64,000 nucleotides of DNA. It comes from Colletotrichum lupini. Taxonomy: Eukaryota > Ascomycota > Sordariomycetes > Glomerellales > Glomerellaceae. Below the pieces are notes generated by a model. The model had not been told where the DNA came from and did not search any database. It was given only the letters and a program-made list of their open reading frames with translations. A program made the position numbers and the translations under genes. Every line of letters starts with the position of its first letter. Position 1 is the first letter of the stretch. The stretch lies in contig NC_064677.1 of the NCBI RefSeq assembly GCF_023278565.1, positions 2,418,001 through 2,482,000 of the forward strand, written 5' to 3'. Below, piece after piece: positions 59,163 to 64,000 of this stretch.

Positions 59163-61166
59163 CTTGTCGGGCCTTGCGCAACGGCGAGGAGCTCGTCAGC
59201 TCGAGTTGACAACAAGCCGTTTGGAGGTGGGAAGCGGGTGGAGCTTGGGTCGCGAGACCACTCAGGGGAGCGGAAGCAAAGAGACTGGGCGCTTTGTAGA
59301 AGAAGTCGGAATAACTTGCAAAGGAATGGCTGAGCTTGTCATGAAAAAGGGAACGGCCGTCTGCAGGGCCAATGACACTGACAAGCGTGTCTCAAAAGAA
59401 GAGGGGAGCTTTTGGAAAAGAACGCTGGCGCTGGCGGAGGGGAGGTAATTGGAAAGTTTGGGGGTTCAGGAACGCAGGTGCGAGGTACCGCACCGCTGTA
59501 CAGGGGGAGCAAGTTGGCAACCCTTGGGTTTCGAGGCGCTAGGGAAGTTGTAGGGTTAGCGTGTGTGAGAGGTGGAAGGAACCTATGGAAGGGAAAAAGA
59601 TGTGGGTGCTGTTTGTGGCGGTGCATGTGGCTTGCTGATTCCACGACTGTTCTGTCTCCCTGAGGTGATTTCCTCCCACGATGTTTCCACTTTGAAGGTG
59701 CTAGTTTCCCTTCAGTCTACGCCTACAACGCATTGCCTTTCCTTCCGGTTGCATATTTAGACGCCTGTGTCCATTTTGAATCTTTCCTATCTACCTTAGG
59801 GTTACATTAGATATGGTAGTGCAACAACAATCATCGGCTGCACTATGCATATACAGAGGTTCTCTTAATTAATTTGACAACCTAAGCCTCAAGAGAAATA
59901 CGCCCACCACCTCACGATTATAGGTACGATGTCAAGCAAGCATCTCCTACCAGCAGCACGGTGTCGGTCCAAGTTCCCGCCAACACGAGCCATCGCTCAA
60001 GCCACAGGCAGCATCAATTGACCGACCATGCAGCGGTTCCCGTCCCCGCTGCCCCCCGATCCCCGCTCTTTATATTCGCCTGTCCTCTGTGTCAGGGATG
60101 TGCGATGCAGCCATGTCTTGATCCCTCTTCTTCGCCGGCCCCTTGCATGTCTGCCCCCCGACAAACATCTTCAAATGACATTTCTCGAGAGCACAGCAAG
60201 CTTTCAGGTTACAGCTGCCATGGGATTTGCCGTCGCGTACTTCCATCATCTTCGCATACCCGGCCCCTACCATGCGACTATGGAGTTGCCCAAGTTTGAG
60301 CCTTCACAACTGGTCACTAGTATTTATTCACCTCCCGCATATACGTTCAATGGCGTCTTCATATCTCAAACACCCGCAGCTGGCTACCTATTCATACGGA
60401 ATATCCAAGGACTAGATGATAGCAATTGTTTGTATCAGCCTCCGTCTGTCTGTTCTTCATCCGAAAACACGTGGCCAAGCCTAAACTAGCAATTTACCAA
60501 GAGCACACGATGGCGCAAGTGCGATTATACGGCCTGAACCCTGCTCAATTGACAACCTGGCCCTGGTGCATGCGGAGGTTCCTTCAAGCAGAGCAACACC
60601 AACATCAACACTTCGAGTAGACGGGCTCTGTTCACTTCATCTATTGTAAGCTTGGACTACATGCTATTCGCTCTGTCGGCCTAGTCTGACTGTTGGATTC
60701 CGTGGCGTTGGGGAACGTTTGCTAGCTGACAAGCTCTTGTCAAGTTTGAGCTTCGCTACTTGAATATTACCTTCTCCATTCCAATACCCGAACATCCACT
60801 GTCCCCCTCAGTAGACAGGTTACACATCCGACAAGTGCAACACGACACCTCAGGACCCGTCAACCTCTCGTGATGCCAAATCTGACCACGGATATCCCGC
60901 TACCTCGGCCCTCTCCGCCCTTCAGTCGCTATCAAACGCTTCGTAATAGTCATTACCCAAGTCGTTGCCCCGGCCCCAAGCGGTCCCGTCCGCCCCTCCA
61001 TTATCCCAGTCTTATCGCTTATCGCATCCCACTTCGCGCGACTTCGGTTGAATCTCGCCCCTCCAACCCTCCATTCTAATAAGTCAGCTCCGGCCGCCTC
61101 CCTTTCGTAGTACTTTATCTGACCTACCGCACCGTGAAATCACAAATAGACGGAGACAAATACACC
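59163..61166. promoter_or_regulatory. Divergent upstream region MKT1 / oxygenase
   Basis: 2 kb between divergent starts. A 153-codon plus frame (60028-60489) shows no recognisable motif. The 3' part (60850-61130) is C/T-rich on the plus strand, fitting a promoter and leader for the oxygenase. Confidence 0.45.
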
Positions 61167-62451
61167 ATGGCGCCAAAGGCTAATATTCCAATTATTGACA
61201 TTGCTGCGGAGGGTGTCGACAGGACCGCCATTGCGCGCCAACTTGTCGATGCCGCCGTCGAACATGGCTTCATTTATATCCGCAACACGGGCAAGTACAT
61301 TGCGCTAAGCGACCAAGAGTCGGCATTTGATCTGGTATGACCCAACTTGAAATGGAACCTCTTTCCAGAGCAATTTAAATGACAACAGTAAACAGTCCAA
61401 AAAGTTATTCAAGGCACCGGTCGAGGAGAAGGCCGCCTGCACCATCCAGAAGAACAACCGCGGCTGGTCTGGTATGCACTCTGAGACTCTCGACCCCAAG
61501 AACCAAAAGGTATGACTGATCCTACCCAAATCTAGGGAATATGCAGATGTTGACTTTTTCATAGGTTGGCGATTACAAGGAGTAAGGTCAAAGGGTCTTT
61601 GAGCATCTTTACATTTTGACTTACACACCATTCAGGGCCTTCAACTTTGGCGAGTTCAAGGATGGCAAGGCCCAGCAACCTCTGCCTCCCACCATTCAAT
61701 CAGATGAGCCCTTCCTGAACTCGTTCAGAGATCAGTGCCATACCCTCTGCCTGGAACTCCTCGAGCTTCTCGGCATTGGCCTCGATGTATTTTCTCCTCC
61801 CCCTTTCCTCCAGCTACCCTCTCTCCACGAGCAGCTCACTAAACTTGTCATCAGGTCAACCCCACAGACTTCTTCTCGTCCGCCCACCTCCGCTCAAAGG
61901 GCGACTCGGGCACGATCCTCCGCATGCTCTACTACCCGCCCACCTCAGCCACCTCCTCCAACCCAGACGACGTCCGCGCCGGAGCCCACTCCGACTACGG
62001 CTCCGTCACCCTTCTCTTCCGCCTCCGCGGCCAGGCGGGGCTCGAGATCCTCACCCGCGAGAACACCTGGGCCCCCGTCCCCGTCACGCCGCCCGGCACC
62101 GAAGCCGACCCCTTGCCTCCCATCCTCATCAACATCGGCGACCTCCTCAGCTACTGGACCAACGGCCTGTTCCGGAGCACCGTCCACCGCGTCGTGTTTG
62201 GCGGGGAGGGCGCCGAGGGCGAGACGGACACCGGGCCGAGGTACTCCATGGCCTTCTTCTGTCACCCCGTGGGCTCCGTGGCCTTGGATCCCGTGCCGAG
62301 CGATAGGGTGAAGGAGTTTGTCGCGCCCGAGGGGACGCCGAACGCGAATCCCTACGCGGAGCGCAAGGTCATGACTGCTGATGATCATTTGTTCATGAGG
62401 CTGAGGGAGAGTTATAAGGGACTGTACAAGGAGGAGGAGACCAAGGCATGA
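61167..62451 (+). CDS. 2-oxoglutarate/Fe(II) oxygenase, IPNS/GA-oxidase type
   Basis: Cytosolic non-haem iron dioxygenase of the isopenicillin-N-synthase/gibberellin-oxidase superfamily; the substrate is unknown. Exons: 61167-61334, 61396-61509, 61565-61581, 61636-61786, 61855-62451, giving 348 aa. The DIOX_N region reads IPIIDIAAEGVDRTAIARQL ... HGFIYIRNTG, then NNRGWSGM. Exon 3 is only 17 nt (VGDYKE, completed by the next exon), joining to AFNFGEFKDG. The catalytic barrel has the iron triad H-x-D in GAHSDYGSVTLLF and the distal His in STVHRVVF, with RYSMAFFCHP supplying the Arg that binds 2-oxoglutarate. ATG 61167 has a good context (CACCATGG), and the upstream in-frame codons lack an ATG. 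No cluster partners nearby, so a housekeeping or catabolic role is as likely as secondary metabolism. Confidence 0.92.
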
Positions 62452-62621
62452 GTTGTAACAATCGGACAAGCCGAAATTCTCAATGGTTGTATGCATTCGT
62501 GAAACGACCATGAACGCCGTGACGTGTAGTATCCCTGGCCACGCTATGCAAAGTACAGACATAATCATCCCCATTCCCAAAGTCAACATCCGGAGAAAAA
62601 CAAAAACAAAAGGACACTCTG

Positions 62622-64000
62622 CTAAGCCAATCCAACCCACCACTTCCGCTTGGGATCCGGCTGCTCCTTGGACGGCTTTAACCCCTTGAGCGTCTTCTCC
62701 AACGCCGTGACGTCCTCCAAAAGCCGCCAGTCGTACACCTCAACGTACTCGCGCCTGCCATTCGACAAGTAAACCGGATTATCGTTCAGACATTTCAACA
62801 AGGTCTTTGTTGCTTCCCTGCGGTTGTGTTCGACGAAGCAGATTTTTCGGGGTCGTTTTCTTCTGGGGCGGTTCGTGGCCGAGGTAGATGCGGGTGTCGA
62901 TGACAGGGATGCTGCTGCTGATGATGATGATGTTGATGCGGTTATGACGGAGGATGCTATCCAGTCTTGCGGATCCGCGGTCCATTCGTGGATACCGTGA
63001 AGAGGGAGAAGATTTTCGGTGACCCAGGGTTGTTGGGCGATGCAGGGCGCGAGTAAGACCGTCGTATCTGCAAAGAGACAATTGTCGCCTGCGTGTTGGC
63101 ACTTGGGCTTCGCTTGTGTAGACGAAGGTCCTGGCGCGCTCTGACGATGCGGCTGAGGTATTTCTGCGACAGATCCTTCCATCGCTTTGCCCGGCTCATG
63201 TAAAGCAGCAATGGCTGAACTAGACGCTGTCTGGTCCACCACGATGTGCTTTGCTGTCGCTGGCCGTGTTTGGGACGCCTGAGGAGAGAGAGACATCTGA
63301 TTGGCACTGATATCCCCGAGCGGTCGACGGGTTGGCGGAGGCAGCTCTCGCCCGGCGGTGCCAGATTCGGAAGAAACCCTCGGTCGTTTCTGCGGAGTAG
63401 CGTCTTCCCTCTCTGGACCTCTTTTGCTGGCCCTCGGCGAAGTTGCTGCTTCACCGGCAGTCTTGTCTTCAGCGACGAAGTCCATTTCTGCTGCCTTGGC
63501 TGATGAGGTTGGAGGAGTGATGAGAGTTGGCTCTGGGGCTTCTACCAATGCCGGTAACCGCTGGAGAGGCTTGGCAGGGCTTACGGAAAAGTTCGGCGCT
63601 GGCGAGGTTGAAGGCCGTACGGAAGAAGTGCGAGATGGCGTCATGAGAGAGCCCGTTGTGGACTGGCTGATAGCATCAACGGGAACACCACGAGGGTCCG
63701 CTCTTTCCAGTTTAGCAATCCAGTCCAGCATTTCCTGACTGTCTTCCATGGCCGGAGTGGTGGTTGCTTCTTCAGCCACGGCCTGCAATTCAGAGAAAGA
63801 GATTGTGTCCATGAAGGATCGGTCAAAGTGTACCTTGGACACCTGAGGGAACCTCGGCTGCCAGAAGTTGGTGTTTCCCTCCTTATCAAATGAGAAACAG
63901 CGGACATCAAAGACCAGCGGTTCGGTGAAGACAACGGTGGGCATCTTTTGTTGAGCGATGCCTGGTGCGAGATGAAGGATCAAGGCATCATTGTCATCAA
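62622..64000 (-). CDS. ATP-dependent DNA ligase-like protein, C-terminal part
   Basis: The reading frame is open from the window edge (64000) to the stop at 62622. The 5' part of the gene lies outside, so at least 459 C-terminal residues are seen. The first ~75 residues (APGIAQQKMPTVVFTEPLVFDV, FWQPRFPQVSKVHFDRSF, SFSELQAVAEEA) resemble the end of the OB-fold domain of fungal ATP-dependent DNA ligases other than Lig1 and Lig4. A ~200-residue Ser/Pro/Thr-rich linker follows. The C-terminal ~150 residues look BRCT-like (NCLFADTTVLLAPCIAQQPWVTENLLPLHGIHEW, with WIASS, and a closing YVEVYDWRLLEDVTALE...KRKWWVGLA). The role would be nuclear DNA repair. The family call rests on recalled similarity because the catalytic KxDG domain is off-window. 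The gene is convergent with the oxygenase, with 170 bp between stops. Confidence 0.62.
   Translation of the reverse strand, partial: DDNDALILHLAPGIAQQKMPTVVFTEPLVFDVRCFSFDKEGNTNFWQPRFPQVSKVHFDRSFMDTISFSELQAVAEEATTTPAMEDSQEMLDWIAKLERADPRGVPVDAISQSTTGSLMTPSRTSSVRPSTSPAPNFSVSPAKPLQRLPALVEAPEPTLITPPTSSAKAAEMDFVAEDKTAGEAATSPRASKRGPEREDATPQKRPRVSSESGTAGRELPPPTRRPLGDISANQMSLSPQASQTRPATAKHIVVDQTASSSAIAALHEPGKAMEGSVAEIPQPHRQSAPGPSSTQAKPKCQHAGDNCLFADTTVLLAPCIAQQPWVTENLLPLHGIHEWTADPQDWIASSVITASTSSSSAAASLSSTPASTSATNRPRRKRPRKICFVEHNRREATKTLLKCLNDNPVYLSNGRREYVEVYDWRLLEDVTALEKTLKGLKPSKEQPDPKRKWWVGLA

Noticed and set aside
58440..59333. 297-codon plus-strand open frame
   Set aside because: It runs antisense to MKT1 exons 1-3 and introns, has no recognisable motif, and the MKT1 strand explains the sequence.
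1..64000. CRISPR array, prokaryotic operon, phage or IS structures
   Set aside because: Spliceosomal introns and fungal gene families show this is eukaryotic nuclear DNA. The only arrays are minisatellites.

Overview
The window looks like nuclear DNA of a filamentous ascomycete (Pezizomycotina, probably Sordariomycetes; the genus is not resolvable by eye). The genes carry short GT-AG introns of about 50-70 nt with CTAAC or CTGAC branch sites and GC-rich third positions. They include fungal hallmarks: a Yor1-type ABC transporter, a Zn2Cys6 regulator, NmrA, C-8 sterol isomerase and MKT1. The first ~10.2 kb is a separate AT-rich compartment with the signature of repeat-induced point mutation (RIP). 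Coordinates of spliced genes were assembled by hand. All exon chains close in frame, but no transcript data were available.

Layout. 1-10185: RIP-ruined transposon DNA with no open frame of 60 codons. A plus-strand Ty3/Gypsy pol fossil (reverse transcriptase, then integrase) is still legible at about 5.0-8.1 kb. A sharp boundary near 10185 leads into normal-GC DNA. 13214-17774: Yor1-like ABCC transporter (+). 19502-20596: Csi2-like membrane protein (-). 22592-23740: FCF1/UTP24 rRNA-processing nuclease (+), with a 10-nt microexon. 24541-27336: Zn2Cys6 transcription factor (+). 27337-34457: gene-poor DNA ending in a pyrimidine-rich leader of about 3.2 kb. 34458-35897: NmrA nitrogen regulator (+). 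35898-41472: no recognisable gene. 41473-43575: PTR2 peptide transporter (-), with a candidate one-nucleotide exon. 45482-46207: ERG2 (-), divergent from the exosome subunit CSL4 at 46837-47536 (+). 49442-50230: Sec2-type Rab exchange-factor coiled coil (+). 50926-52564: PUS4 tRNA pseudouridine synthase (-), divergent from an RFTS-domain protein at 53186-55574 (+). 56294-59162: MKT1 (-). 61167-62451: 2-oxoglutarate/Fe(II) oxygenase (+). 62622 to the window end: 3' part of an ATP-dependent DNA ligase-like gene (-).

These are mostly housekeeping genes on independent promoters, and I see no biosynthetic cluster or operon. Two loose themes stand out. One is nitrogen: NmrA, a repressor of the GATA factor AreA/NIT2, lies about 5.6 kb from a peptide transporter whose upstream region contains GATAAG sites. 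The other is RNA processing: FCF1, CSL4, PUS4 and MKT1. An RFTS-domain protein of the Raf2 type, potentially part of heterochromatin machinery, sits in the same window as the RIP-mutated block that such machinery would silence. That proximity is probably coincidence.

The most unusual observations are at gene-structure level. They are a likely 1-nt exon in PTR2, a 10-nt exon in FCF1, a 7-nt first coding exon followed by a 453-nt intron in MKT1, and a 54-nt in-frame intron in the Zn2Cys6 gene. I did not find a clearly new multi-gene system.
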